Of a DNA stretch of 64,000 nucleotides, positions 25,808-34,989 are shown piece by piece. How positions within the stretch are numbered: the first letter of the stretch is position 1; every line of letters starts with the position of its first letter. This DNA comes from an uncultured Lachnospiraceae bacterium (lineage in GTDB: Bacteria > Bacillota > Clostridia > Lachnospirales > Lachnospiraceae): contig CACYPS010000020.1 of NCBI GenBank assembly GCA_902776305.1, positions 18,129 through 82,128 of the forward strand, written 5' to 3'. The notes under the pieces were generated by a model. The model was not told the DNA's origin and ran no database searches. It saw only the letters and a list, made by a program, of their open reading frames with translations. The position numbers were made by a program, and so were the translations under genes.

Positions 25808-25909
25808 TTACGCGTTGGCGCCGACTGCCTCCATTGTATAGCTGGAAACTACGTTTGCTGCAAGAAGTCCAAGGCTTGCTACACCGATAAGAGCTACGAT
25901 CATTGTCAT
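25808..25909 (-). CDS. 33-residue hydrophobic peptide, copy 2
   Basis: A start with GGAGG six bases upstream opens a 33-codon frame beginning MTMIVALIGVASLGLL and ending EAVGANA. Residues 3-20 form one hydrophobic membrane-type segment; the C-terminus is small and polar. It is identical to copy 1 except for Ser in place of Thr at position 12. Conservation of the coding part and ribosome site between the two copies argues for real translation. Function unknown: a small membrane peptide, a toxin-like peptide or a secreted signal are all possible. Confidence 0.7.
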   Translation of the reverse strand: MTMIVALIGVASLGLLAANVVSSYTMEAVGANA

Positions 25910-26052
25910 TTTTTTGTCCTCCATCTTAACTTTCTTTTTTATATTTCAATTTTCTGTGATTGTCTTCAATAGTTTACTCAAACTTCCCACTCCATTCCTA
26001 CATTACAGTCGATATCATTAAAAATGCAATCGGAGCGGCGTCGTCGAGCGGC

Positions 26053-26100
26053 CGGTACTTTAAAAATTCGAGCTTCAGCGATGAATTTTTATTAGTACCG
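26053..26100. repeat. Long perfect-arm palindrome between peptide genes
   Basis: CGGTACT and TAAAAATTC on the left pair with GAATTTTTA and AGTACCG on the right, around an 18-nt loop. A second small hairpin GGAAATC-ttc-GATTTCC follows near 26136. No T-run; probably an intergenic repeat element inserted between the duplicated peptide genes. Confidence 0.6.
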
Positions 26101-26203
26101 CTGCCAGCGAGACCGAGCGAAATAAGTGAGATAGGAAATCTTCGATTTCCGTGATCGAACTTATGCTGTGCAGCGTCCCGACGATGGTTCGTCAGGCCCG
26201 CAC

Positions 26204-26305
26204 TTATGCGTTGGCGCCGACTGCCTCCATTGTATAGCTGGAAACTACGTTTGCTGCAAGAAGTCCAAGGGTTGCTACACCGATAAGAGCTACGATCATT
26301 GTCAT
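26204..26305 (-). CDS. 33-residue hydrophobic peptide, copy 1
   Basis: This 33-codon frame begins MTMIVALIGVATLGLL and has AAGGA six bases before the ATG. It is the upstream member of a tandem pair; the two copies share about 125 bp of near-identical DNA including the ribosome site region. One membrane-type segment is visible. It has a leader with a strong hairpin (26356-26395), and the pair ends at the terminator at 25688. No known family is recognised. Confidence 0.7.
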   Translation of the reverse strand: MTMIVALIGVATLGLLAANVVSSYTMEAVGANA

Positions 26306-26355
26306 TTTTTTATCCTTCTTTCTATATTCATTTTCGTTCTGTTTTATTATTGCTT

Positions 26356-26395
26356 GATAATCCCCGGTATTTTGTTTACCGGTAATGCGATTATC
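26356..26395 (-). promoter_or_regulatory. Leader hairpin of the peptide genes
   Basis: GATAATC / GATTATC outer arms enclose a perfect CCGGTA / TACCGG inner stem, 50-90 nt before the start of peptide copy 1. It is probably a structured mRNA leader. The rest of 26306-26705 shows no gene. Confidence 0.5.
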
Positions 26396-26705
26396 TGTGT
26401 CTATATACGGCCTCCCTGACAGCGGGGCTAATCATTTTTAAAATTTTTTACAGAAGGTTTTTGCAGAAGAAAAAAGAAGAGGGCTTTCAAAGTAGACAAG
26501 GCGTGCAGGATCGGCAGGGACCGGCAGACTTTTCTGACAGCTCGATGTCCGGGCTTCCGTGCTCGGTTCATTGCAGACAGTGTGAATTTATAGTATCATA
26601 AAAAGTAATTCAAAGAGGAGAACGGGATGCGCAGGGATTCGTTGTGGAATTATGTCAGCTATCACAGATCCGAATCCTGCGCCGACTCTCGCGAGCGAGA
26701 CTTGA

Positions 26706-27332
26706 AATGTAGGGAGAACAGGTCTGGACCTTTCCGAGCGATACCTTGCCTGGTATGTTGCACAGCCCGTACCTGAGAACATAAGCCGCTCGCAGGCCGG
26801 CGAAGGTCTCCACCTGTACGACGAAAATCCCAACAACATCTTCCTGTACGGCGGAAAAGGAAAGTGCGCCGGTACCCTCTTTGCCCAGGGCATCGGGCCT
26901 GTTTCTGAGAGCGAGTATCCTTATCGGGGGCTCGAGGGAAATCTTGCCATACCCGGCGGGCTTGTGGCCCCGGATGGCACGACGAAGGATGCGAACGGTG
27001 GTGACTGGGGAATTGTCGATGAAAATGGCCTGCACACAGGCTACTTTTATCTCTCGTACTACGACACCAGCATTGGCGTTCTCGAGAGCTTTGACTTTGA
27101 TCTGTGCGAAAACCATGACCAGAAGAATGCATTGCAGCTGGATTATATGCCCGCATCTTCGGATGACTGGTCGCAAAAAAGTAATACCCCTATTTGGTGC
27201 GCGAACGTCTTCACTCTTGATAAGGACATGCGCATCGATGAGGTTGCAACGCGTTTCTCGATGAATGAAGACGTGCCGTTAACAGGGTTCACGGTCATCT
27301 TCGACATCTACCGGCAGAGAGAACCACGATGA
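26706..27332 (+). pseudogene. Fragment of a C1 (papain-like) peptidase with lectin-like insert
   Basis: The frame opens after a TGA at 26703 with no start codon and reads LDLSERYLAWY, then GEGLHLYDENPN, SESEYPYRGLEG, and later GYFYLSYYDTSI. These segments match secreted papain-family peptidases of Clostridia that carry a lectin-like insert. The N-terminal part with the catalytic Cys is absent, and the catalytic His and KNSWG region between SEYPYRG and GYFYLSYYD is missing. The C-terminus is also short. This is a decayed gene with terminal and internal deletions. Confidence 0.75.
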
Positions 27333-27418
27333 CAGGAGCTGACGCCTGAGAAGATCAATATGTTAATATAGGCTGTCTCATGAATAGGTAATATTCAGAA
27401 GACAGCCTTCGCATAAAG

Positions 27419-27452
27419 AAGGGGTTGTCACTTATGCGACAGCCCCCTTTTC
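27419..27452 (+). terminator. Hairpin terminator before the TSUP fusion gene
   Basis: AAGGGGTTGTC pairs with GACAGCCCCCTT across an 8-nt loop and is followed by TTTTCGTC. A second hairpin, AGGCTGTCT / AGACAGCCT, lies just before it (27370-27408). Confidence 0.75.
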
Positions 27453-27561
27453 GTCATTTGGCAACTGATTAGTGTCCAAAATAAGGTATAATCAAATACA
27501 GACGTGTGAACATCATCAACCTATCAGATGAAGCGAAATTGGAAGGGGAAGAGTATACTCA

Positions 27562-29067
27562 ATGGAATGGTTTTGGTATATCATTGCATCTATAGGTGCG
27601 GGAATCGGAACGGGGCTTGCCGGATTGTCGGCAGCAACGGTAATGGTGCCGATCCTGATCGTCCTGTGTCCGTCTTTCTCAGGCGAAACGGGAGCATATC
27701 AGGCAACAGCGATTGCACTTGCATCGGATATTCTCGGTTCAGCAGTTACGACCTATACTTATGCAAAGAATAGAAATATTGATTTAAAGCGCGGGTGGAT
27801 TATGCTCACCTGCATTCTCACTATGTGCACGGTCGGCAGCTATGTGGCTTTTCTCGCCGGAAATGTGGTACTCGGAAGTTTCACGTTGTTTCTCACATTT
27901 TTCATTGGTATTCGCTTTTTGGTCAAGCCGGATACAAGCCGGAAAGAACAGGCTCTGAAAGGAGAGAAACTTGACGGGAAGGGGATAGCTATCTCCCTGT
28001 TCTTCGGCCTTACCATCGGTTTCGGCACCGGCTTTGTCGGAACGGGCGGCGGAATGATGATGCTTGTGGTTTTTACGGCTTTTCTCGGAATGGAACTCAA
28101 GACTGCTGTGGGTACAAGCACCTTTATTATGACCTTCACGGCGCTGATCGCCTCTGTCAGCCATATTCTGATCCATCCGGCCATATTACTTGAGAAATGG
28201 CACGTGATGGTCTTGTGCATTGCGGTCGCTACTGTTTCTTCTCTTGTATCAGCCCGTTTTGCCAATCGGGTGAACAATCGAACTGTAGGACTTGTTACAG
28301 GAACAGTCCTGACTTTCCTCGGCGGATCTATGCTCCTTCTTAATTTCTGGCCGCAGATTTCAGTTTTTCCGTTACCTGTGCAGACGCTGAAATGCTTTGG
28401 GCGGCTGCTCCTGTATATCATTCCATGTGTTATGATCCTGCTTCCGATTCGATTTCTGACAAAAGTTCCATCCTACGTGTTTCGGAAGCTTCTGCACGTC
28501 GTTGCATTCACCTGTTTCACCATAATGATGCTGGCGGCAGAATGCTGGCAGTCTGCCGCACTGACTTCTGTACTGATTGCGGTGCTGATTTATCCGCTGC
28601 TGTCTCTTTTCGAGCAGGAGAACTGGTACGGAAAACTGTTTGTCGAAAAGTCGACCGGAGAAATTAAGCGAAGCCTTCTCATGCTGTTTTTTATGTTTGC
28701 CGCAGTGATCTGTGTGTCGTGGGGATTATTTCATAATCCGCATGCCGCAACAACTTCTATTTTGATGTGGGGCGTGGGTGATGCAGCGGCTGCTTTAGTC
28801 GGTATACCTTTTGGAAAACATAAGGTGAATATCGGACCGATGAGCGGAAAAAAATCGTGGGAGGGATCGTACGCAATGTTCCTCATTTCGACACTGGTGG
28901 GTCTTGGGGTTCTATGGCTGCACTTCGGATACTCAGCGGATAAGTCTTTGCTCTGTGCGCTGACGATGGCTGCCGCAGGAACCGTTACCGAAATGATTTC
29001 TCCCAGTGAGTGGGATACGGTTACGGTTCCCGTGACAATGCTTATCATCGCGCTCATTATTTACTAA
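27562..29067 (+). CDS. TSUP (TauE/SafE) permease fused to polyprenol/diacylglycerol kinase-like domain
   Basis: A 501-residue integral membrane protein. Residues 1-255 are a TSUP/DUF81 permease (GAGIGTGLAGLSAATVMVP, then GFGTGFVGTGGGMMM), the family that exports sulfite, taurine-derived or other organosulfur anions. Residues 270-501 resemble the SEC59/DGK1/phytol kinase group: RKLLHVVAF, then GVGDAAAALVGIPFGKHK and KKSWEGSYAMF, the CTP/lipid-binding signature, followed by more membrane segments. I infer a transporter coupled to phosphorylation of a lipid alcohol or similar substrate. It is a single gene, convergent with sbcC with only 6 nt between the stops. Confidence 0.8.
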   Translation: MEWFWYIIASIGAGIGTGLAGLSAATVMVPILIVLCPSFSGETGAYQATAIALASDILGSAVTTYTYAKNRNIDLKRGWIMLTCILTMCTVGSYVAFLAGNVVLGSFTLFLTFFIGIRFLVKPDTSRKEQALKGEKLDGKGIAISLFFGLTIGFGTGFVGTGGGMMMLVVFTAFLGMELKTAVGTSTFIMTFTALIASVSHILIHPAILLEKWHVMVLCIAVATVSSLVSARFANRVNNRTVGLVTGTVLTFLGGSMLLLNFWPQISVFPLPVQTLKCFGRLLLYIIPCVMILLPIRFLTKVPSYVFRKLLHVVAFTCFTIMMLAAECWQSAALTSVLIAVLIYPLLSLFEQENWYGKLFVEKSTGEIKRSLLMLFFMFAAVICVSWGLFHNPHAATTSILMWGVGDAAAALVGIPFGKHKVNIGPMSGKKSWEGSYAMFLISTLVGLGVLWLHFGYSADKSLLCALTMAAAGTVTEMISPSEWDTVTVPVTMLIIALIIY

Positions 29068-29073
29068 AATGTC

Positions 29074-32000
29074 TCACACCACGATCTCCACCTTACTCCC
29101 GCCGGTCTTTTCCTTGGTCACCACAATCTGCTTCTCTATCTTCTCCTTCAGCTCCGCCACATGCGAGATGATTCCCACCAGGCGATTATTCTCCGACAGA
29201 CTCATGAGTGTCGTTATTGCCTGCCTGAGCGATTCCTCGTCGAGAGATCCGAACCCCTCGTCCACGAACATAGTGTCAAGCCGGATCCCGCCCGCGGAGG
29301 ACTGTATCTCATCCGAAAGACCGAGCGCCAGAGAAAGCGATGCCTTGAAAGATTCACCGCCGGAGAGTGTTCTGACACTGCGCTCCGTTCCGTTGTAGTG
29401 ATCAAGGACGTCCAGCTCCAGACCGCTTTGAGCCTGATTGCTCTCCGCCGTCTTCCGCCGTTTCAGCTCATATTGGTTTCCTGACATGGCAAGAAATCTT
29501 CTGTTTGCCCGCGCAATGATCCGGTCAAAATACGTGGTCTGGACATAGGTCTCCAGCATGATTTTCTCTTTCCCTGTCAATCGTCCGTTTGCCGTATCGG
29601 AGAGAGCCTTGACCCATTGATATCGGGATTCCAGTTTCGTAAGCTCAGCCGATCCTTCTTTGATATGCTTCAATATCTCGGAATTGTTGCTCAGACGGGA
29701 AAATACCTGCTTCGCCCTCTCTTCGTCGCGGCTAGCGCGCGCATCGAGTTCCTTTTTCTCTGCAAGAAGCTTTTCCCTCTCGACAACTTTCTTTTCGGCG
29801 ATCTGCTTCTTCAGCTGGTCGATTCGAGCCTTTCTCCCGGCCAGATCCGTCCTGCCGGCGTCGTAGAGATCCTTAGTATCCTTGATGGCCTTCTCAAAGT
29901 CTCCCTTCTGTTTCTCATCTTTCGCCTGCTGTTCCCGGGCTTCCCGCTCACTGGCATAGACAAGATCCCCGGAGTAAGTGTCGATTTCTGTCTGTCTGCT
30001 ATTCTGCTCTTTGGAAAGGTTTTCAACGAGCTCACTCTGTTCCGCAAGCTCCTGCTCCCTCTCCTTAAGATCATCCTCGGCTTTGGGAATCTGTTCGTCG
30101 AGATCTTTCCTTCTTTTCAGTCGTTCGTCTTCTTTGCTAATATCCTCCACTATCTTCGAAAGCGTCCGGCTCTCATCTTCCATCTCATCCTTCGTTTTTG
30201 TGATGATCTGCGCCAGAGCTGCCAGATCTTCTTCGGACAATGACAGGTGATCCCGCATCTGGGCAAGCTGTCCGTCAAGACGGCTCACATCCTCTTTCAG
30301 GGTGTCATATTCTTTTTGGGCGTTCTCGAGCTTTGCTTTTATAGCGTCCCGCTCTGCCGACATTTTGTTTCTTGTTTTCTCCGCTGCCTGCCGGTTCTCG
30401 TAAGTCAGTTTTTCGGTAAGCTCTCTGAGCTGCTTTTCCAGACTTTCTTTCTCGGCACCGACAGTTGCGGTTTCTTTTTCTAAACGCTGGAAGGCTTCCC
30501 GGCTCTCGGTCAGCTTTTTCTTTAAATCAGGCAGCTTTTTCTCGAGTTCTTTTTTCCGGAAAATGCGCTTCTCCTCCTCCTCAAGCTGCCTGTTAGTGCT
30601 AATAATGGCTTTGCCGGTCTCATTTTTTAATTCGGAAACTTTCGCATCCGCATCTTCAAATGTACATTCCCCAAGCAGTTCCTCAATCCGCTCGCTTGCA
30701 TCTTTCTGCTTCGCTTCTTTTGCAATTTTCAGATCCCCCGCTCTCCTGCTCGCCGACTCTTCATCTTGTTTATCCTTTTTGGCTATCTTCTCAGCCTTTT
30801 CCAAAGCCGCTTCCGTAGGCGCTTCGGGGGATTTTCCGGCCGGCATCGGATGCTCGATAGAACCGCAGACCGGGCACGGTACGCCGGGACGGAGCGTCTC
30901 CGCCAGTATGCCCGCCTGCTCATCCAGAAAGGCACGGTGCAGATGCTGATATTTGCCCTGACTGAGCTCTGCCTTTGCTGCCGCTGCCTCATACTTCGCT
31001 TTCGCATCATCATACTGAACGCACAGTTCTTTATATTCGGCCAGTACATCCTGCAGCTTTTCAATGTCCTTTTCCTGCTTCCGTTGCTTATTCAAAATAC
31101 CGGTCAATTTTTCCCGGTTCACTTCAGCATCCGCAAGTTCCCCGAGCTCTTTTTCACATTTTGAATAGTCTTTCTCCAGGGCGTCGCACTTTTCTTTTTC
31201 CTGCTCTTTGGAAGAGTCAGCTTTCAAAAGAGCACTGCATTTATCCTTAAAAGCCTGACGCTTGGTTTCAAGATTCGTGTATTCCGGCAGCTCTGCTTCA
31301 ATCTGCGCAATCTGTTTCTGAAGTGTTTCAGCTTCTGCCTGGCTTTCCTGCGCTTTTTTGAGCGCTTCCTTTGACAAAGCAAGGCTCTTTTCTTTCTTAC
31401 ATCTATCCCCGGAAAGCTTCTCATAGGATGTCAGCTGTTTATAGCGCTTATCTAATTCACCTAACCTGTTTTCTGCCTCTTTTTTCTGCCCTTCCAGACG
31501 CTCCTTCAGCTCTCCTGCATTTTCCAGAGTATTCCTCTCCCTGCGTTTATCCTCGAGCGATTTTCGAGCGGTGGTCACGGCGTCATTTGCTTTCTCTTTT
31601 TTCTTCTCCTCGTCGGAAAGCTTCCTTGCGCCTTCCGCCTGATCCTTCCGAAGCTCTTCTCTCTTTGCATATTTCGGGAATTGTGACCTGCGTGCGGTAA
31701 TCTCCTCCGCCAGACGGTCTATGTCAGGCTGTCGTTTTCCGGCAAGCTCCCATGCCTCCTTCTGCTTTGCGACTTCAGTTTCTTTTTCGGCATATTCCGA
31801 TTTCTGCGTTTGCAGATCTTTATTCAGATTTTCAAGCTGCTCCGCGAGTTGCAATTCTCCCTGAATACTTCCCAGTCTGGACTTGGTTTCACTGATACGA
31901 TTCTTAAGCGTCTCCTGTGTATCCTCATCTTCAAGAATCATTTCACTCAGAAGACTAATTACCTCATCTGTGGGCAGCTGCCCCTCTCCGGCCTTTGTTG

Positions 32001-32673
32001 CTTTAGAAAATGCAGCACTTCTCTCATCGCATTTGATACCGCTCAGATATTGTTTTATGCTTCTCTTCCTGTCGGCACAGTCGCGGTCGAGATCGCCGGC
32101 CGCCTTTTTGAGCTTCTCCTGAAAGATCTGGTAATACTTCGTCTCGAATATTTGCCGGAATATTGCCTGACGTTCCTTCGTTCCCGCAAGGAGGAGCTTC
32201 AGGAAATCGCCCTGTGCGATCATGGCGATCTGGGTGAACTGACTGCGGTCGATTCCCAGGATCTCCTTTATTTTGTCCCTGACCTCATTGTTTTTGGTCA
32301 CCACCTTACCGCCCGGGAGCGTCAGTTCCACTCCTGCCTTCTGGGTGGTAAAACCCTCTCCTTTTAATCGGGGACGCATATATTCGGGATTGCGCCGCAC
32401 CGTATATTCCTTATTCCTGTACAAAAATGTCAGGCGGACCTCCGTGGGCGTCTCCGGAGCGGCATATTGGGACCGGAACATCCCGGAATCGCGCGTCTCC
32501 CCGCTGGCTTCCCCGTAGAGGGCGTAGGTGATGCCGTCAAATATCGTCGTCTTCCCCGCTCCGGTATCGCCGGTAATGAGGTAAATTCCGCTTGTGCCTA
32601 ATTTGTCAAAATCCACCACGGTACGGCCTGCATATGGGCCGAATGCAGACATTTCCAATCTTATAGGTCTCAT
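29074..32673 (-). CDS. sbcC: Exonuclease SbcCD, ATPase subunit
   Basis: SbcC is an SMC-like ATPase that works with SbcD to open hairpins and degrade blocked DNA ends. Seen in the 1199 residues: FGPYAGRTVVDF and the Walker A GDTGAGKTTIFD near the N-terminus, long coiled-coil arms, the zinc-hook CPVCG near residue 597, and at the C-terminus the ABC signature LSGGESFKASL and Walker B FVDEGFGSLD. The start overlaps the sbcD stop as ATGA. It is the last gene of a seven-gene operon that begins with membrane zinc-ribbon proteins at 36505. Confidence 0.97.
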   Translation of the reverse strand: MRPIRLEMSAFGPYAGRTVVDFDKLGTSGIYLITGDTGAGKTTIFDGITYALYGEASGETRDSGMFRSQYAAPETPTEVRLTFLYRNKEYTVRRNPEYMRPRLKGEGFTTQKAGVELTLPGGKVVTKNNEVRDKIKEILGIDRSQFTQIAMIAQGDFLKLLLAGTKERQAIFRQIFETKYYQIFQEKLKKAAGDLDRDCADRKRSIKQYLSGIKCDERSAAFSKATKAGEGQLPTDEVISLLSEMILEDEDTQETLKNRISETKSRLGSIQGELQLAEQLENLNKDLQTQKSEYAEKETEVAKQKEAWELAGKRQPDIDRLAEEITARRSQFPKYAKREELRKDQAEGARKLSDEEKKKEKANDAVTTARKSLEDKRRERNTLENAGELKERLEGQKKEAENRLGELDKRYKQLTSYEKLSGDRCKKEKSLALSKEALKKAQESQAEAETLQKQIAQIEAELPEYTNLETKRQAFKDKCSALLKADSSKEQEKEKCDALEKDYSKCEKELGELADAEVNREKLTGILNKQRKQEKDIEKLQDVLAEYKELCVQYDDAKAKYEAAAAKAELSQGKYQHLHRAFLDEQAGILAETLRPGVPCPVCGSIEHPMPAGKSPEAPTEAALEKAEKIAKKDKQDEESASRRAGDLKIAKEAKQKDASERIEELLGECTFEDADAKVSELKNETGKAIISTNRQLEEEEKRIFRKKELEKKLPDLKKKLTESREAFQRLEKETATVGAEKESLEKQLRELTEKLTYENRQAAEKTRNKMSAERDAIKAKLENAQKEYDTLKEDVSRLDGQLAQMRDHLSLSEEDLAALAQIITKTKDEMEDESRTLSKIVEDISKEDERLKRRKDLDEQIPKAEDDLKEREQELAEQSELVENLSKEQNSRQTEIDTYSGDLVYASEREAREQQAKDEKQKGDFEKAIKDTKDLYDAGRTDLAGRKARIDQLKKQIAEKKVVEREKLLAEKKELDARASRDEERAKQVFSRLSNNSEILKHIKEGSAELTKLESRYQWVKALSDTANGRLTGKEKIMLETYVQTTYFDRIIARANRRFLAMSGNQYELKRRKTAESNQAQSGLELDVLDHYNGTERSVRTLSGGESFKASLSLALGLSDEIQSSAGGIRLDTMFVDEGFGSLDEESLRQAITTLMSLSENNRLVGIISHVAELKEKIEKQIVVTKEKTGGSKVEIVV

Positions 32674-33806
32674 ATTTTTTCCTCCCAGATGCTCTCCATG
32701 ATCTCTCGGGCAAAATCCTTCTGTTCGTCACTCATGGGCCGCCCGTTCTGATCCTCGTAGAATTCCCCGAAAAGGACAAGCGGTGATTTGCGGTCAACAT
32801 CTTCCAGATCGGTCAGTATCCCCGCGGATCTGGTGCGGCTGTTGTTGTAATCCAGGCACATCAGATTGGGGTAGATGAGCCGCAGCTTCCCGATCGCGTC
32901 GGGAATATCCTCTTCATCGGTGAGAGTGATGTGCATATAGTCATCCGTGTCGGTCCCCTCATAATTCGGGCGGAATGTCAATTCCTCATAGGTACCTTCG
33001 ATCTCCCTCATGCCCCTCAGCGGATGCAGCGGGACAGTTCTGACAGAGAAATTTTCTTTGTCTTCTATGTCAATCACGGTTACCGACTTTTCATGTTTTG
33101 CTTCGGAGAAGGAGTATTTTAAGGGCGTCCCGCAGTAGCGGATGCGCTCGGACCCTATGTTCTGGGGACCGTGAATATGCCCGAGAGCCACATAGTCGAA
33201 GCCCTCAAAAACAGCCGCATCTATATTGTCGGTTCCTCCCACGGAGATTTCCTCTGAGTCTGAACGGGTTGCTCCTGTGACAAATTGGTGCGTGACGAGA
33301 ATATTCCTCTCGGATCTGTCAATATGAAATGCGTCGACCGCAACGCGAAGCGCGTCATTATAGCTGTCGATCTTCTCATCCGGAAAAGCCCTGCGCACGT
33401 GGGCCGGCTTAACGAATGGGAGCAGGTAGACGTTGACCGGCCCGTGCTCGTCTGTCAGTACGGTCGGTTCTATCTCCCCGTTGTACACCGGTGACATATG
33501 GATTCCCGCGGAGGAAATCAGGCGGGATGCAAATGCCAGGCGCTCCGGCGAGTCATGATTTCCGCTGATCAGAAAGACCTGCAGATTGCGCCGGGACAGC
33601 CGGACGAGAAACTCATCCAGCATTTCCACCGCTTCGGTAGAAGGGACGCTCTTGTCATAGATGTCTCCGGCGATGAGCACGGCATCCGGAGATTCGCTGT
33701 CGATCACCTTGAGGATTTCCTGCAGGATGTACTCCTGGTCTTCCGATAAGTTGTAATCAAAGACACGTTTTCCGAGATGAAGATCGGATAGATGTATAAA
33801 TTTCAT
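32670..33806 (-). CDS. sbcD: Exonuclease SbcCD, nuclease subunit
   Basis: A 378-residue Mre11-type metallophosphoesterase. It has the metal-binding motifs HLSDLHLG, AGDIYDKS, SGNHDSPERL, VTHQFV and LGHIHGPQ, in order, and a C-terminal capping region. It starts 18 nt after the stop of the small membrane protein gene upstream, with AGAGG as ribosome site, so it belongs to the same transcript. The ATGA overlap with sbcC gives equal expression of both subunits. Confidence 0.97.
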   Translation of the reverse strand: MKFIHLSDLHLGKRVFDYNLSEDQEYILQEILKVIDSESPDAVLIAGDIYDKSVPSTEAVEMLDEFLVRLSRRNLQVFLISGNHDSPERLAFASRLISSAGIHMSPVYNGEIEPTVLTDEHGPVNVYLLPFVKPAHVRRAFPDEKIDSYNDALRVAVDAFHIDRSERNILVTHQFVTGATRSDSEEISVGGTDNIDAAVFEGFDYVALGHIHGPQNIGSERIRYCGTPLKYSFSEAKHEKSVTVIDIEDKENFSVRTVPLHPLRGMREIEGTYEELTFRPNYEGTDTDDYMHITLTDEEDIPDAIGKLRLIYPNLMCLDYNNSRTRSAGILTDLEDVDRKSPLVLFGEFYEDQNGRPMSDEQKDFAREIMESIWEEKI

Positions 33807-33824
33807 GGCTTTTACCTCTTTCTC

Positions 33825-34244
33825 TCACGGTGCATTCCGGATGACCTCATCGACCTCATCCGCCGTGTAAGCATAATCCCCGAGTCTGTTCCTCACGGTC
33901 TCCATTCTCAAGGCATTTGATTCGCTCATACGGTCATCCCCCTTTTCCGCATACACTCTGGACATAAATGCGGCGTGCGCATATTCCGCCACATTATAAA
34001 TATCTTCCATACCGGCCTGTGGTTCAAAATTGTACATTCTCTTGACGTAATAAGTATTCATGACCTCGCCATAGGATTTGTGCCTCAGCTCATACTCAAA
34101 CACGCTCCGTTCTGTCTCTATAGGATCCTCCTTCTCACGATTTGCGTATTTGAAGGAACCCACCATATTTATCGTTAAAGCCAAAAAGACAAGACATGCG
34201 ACCACAATCAGAATATCCAGAATCACTTTCAGCATTTTATTCAT
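33825..34244 (-). CDS. Small membrane-anchored protein (operon gene 5)
   Basis: A 139-residue protein with one N-terminal membrane helix (LDILIVVACLVFLALTIN) followed by a soluble helical region (YGEVMNTYYVKRMYNFEP, YNVAEYAHAAFMSRVYAEKG). It resembles gene 2 of the same operon in layout and in the DYYKLGEYAELLFLKEVYKRAG / IYNVAEYAHAAFM pattern, so the two are likely paralogues. It overlaps the preceding gene by 8 nt and lies 18 nt before sbcD. Function unknown; probably exposes a helical domain on one side of the membrane. Confidence 0.7.
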   Translation of the reverse strand: MNKMLKVILDILIVVACLVFLALTINMVGSFKYANREKEDPIETERSVFEYELRHKSYGEVMNTYYVKRMYNFEPQAGMEDIYNVAEYAHAAFMSRVYAEKGDDRMSESNALRMETVRNRLGDYAYTADEVDEVIRNAP

Positions 34245-34989
34245 GTCGTAATATCCCCTCCAGTATTACCGCTTTCTGCGCCTCCGACTTCGAAAGAAAC
34301 TCCTCCAGCTCACGATCATCCATGGAAAAGTAGGTTCTCATAGCCGCTCTCAGTTCCGCGTCCATGTCGTCCATATAGGCATGGTACTTTTCGCTCTTCT
34401 TCCTGTTTCTCTGTACTTCCAACACTTCGTAGAACCCGTCCACATACATACAGAAATTTCGGATATCGGTATCCAGCCCGTCAAAATAATCCGGATCGGT
34501 AGATCGCAAAATAATCTCCTCCATAAGCTGGATACATTCATAATATTCCTGTGCAACATAACTCACACTGACAAGGTGGTCCGTTTTGTCGCGTGCGATA
34601 TTATTAAGGTCGTGAGCATACATAAAACTCACAAACTCTGTGTATTCTCCGCGCTTTAAGAACTCCTCTGCTTCCGATACATATTCGTCGACATGTCTCT
34701 CTGCATCCCGTCGATTGACCTCCCTCGGATCGGGGTCTACATAATTCAGAGAAGTAACTATAGTCATAATGATGCAGCCGATAATCAGGACAATCAGAAT
34801 CGCGGCTCTTGTTGCCAACCCTCTTGTGCTTTGGGCAGAACGGATGACCTCATTTCGAGTCTTTTTGTAGTCCTTTTTGAACCGCTTCATATTCTTCTGA
34901 TGCTGCACCGCATACGAATTCTCCGCACCGCAGTAGGGACACCTCAGTTCCTCCGGCCCGATTTCGTGCAGGCATTTTTTACATCTCAT
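34237..34989 (-). CDS. Zinc-ribbon membrane protein (operon gene 4)
   Basis: About 250 residues. The frame is open further upstream, but the start is placed at the ATG that overlaps the stop of the previous gene as ATGA, which also puts the zinc ribbon (CKKCLHEIGPEELRCPYCG) at the N-terminus. A basic linker precedes one membrane helix near 65-90 (AAILIVLIIGCIIMTIVT), then about 150 residues of helical soluble domain (ECIQLMEEIILRSTDPDYF, ELEEFLSKSEAQKAVILEG). It is paralogous to operon gene 1, whose C-terminus ends in the same kind of EAYLEEVLLHD motif. The ribbon is probably cytoplasmic. Confidence 0.72.
   Translation of the reverse strand: MRCKKCLHEIGPEELRCPYCGAENSYAVQHQKNMKRFKKDYKKTRNEVIRSAQSTRGLATRAAILIVLIIGCIIMTIVTSLNYVDPDPREVNRRDAERHVDEYVSEAEEFLKRGEYTEFVSFMYAHDLNNIARDKTDHLVSVSYVAQEYYECIQLMEEIILRSTDPDYFDGLDTDIRNFCMYVDGFYEVLEVQRNRKKSEKYHAYMDDMDAELRAAMRTYFSMDDRELEEFLSKSEAQKAVILEGILRHE

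Noticed and set aside
26655-27176. Minus-strand open frames of 160-170 codons over the peptidase relic
   Set aside because: The plus strand shows clear similarity to C1 peptidases, so the minus frames are shadows.
29500-32500. Long plus-strand open frames opposite sbcC
   Set aside because: They are antisense shadows of a highly charged coiled-coil gene, with no ribosome sites or family resemblance.
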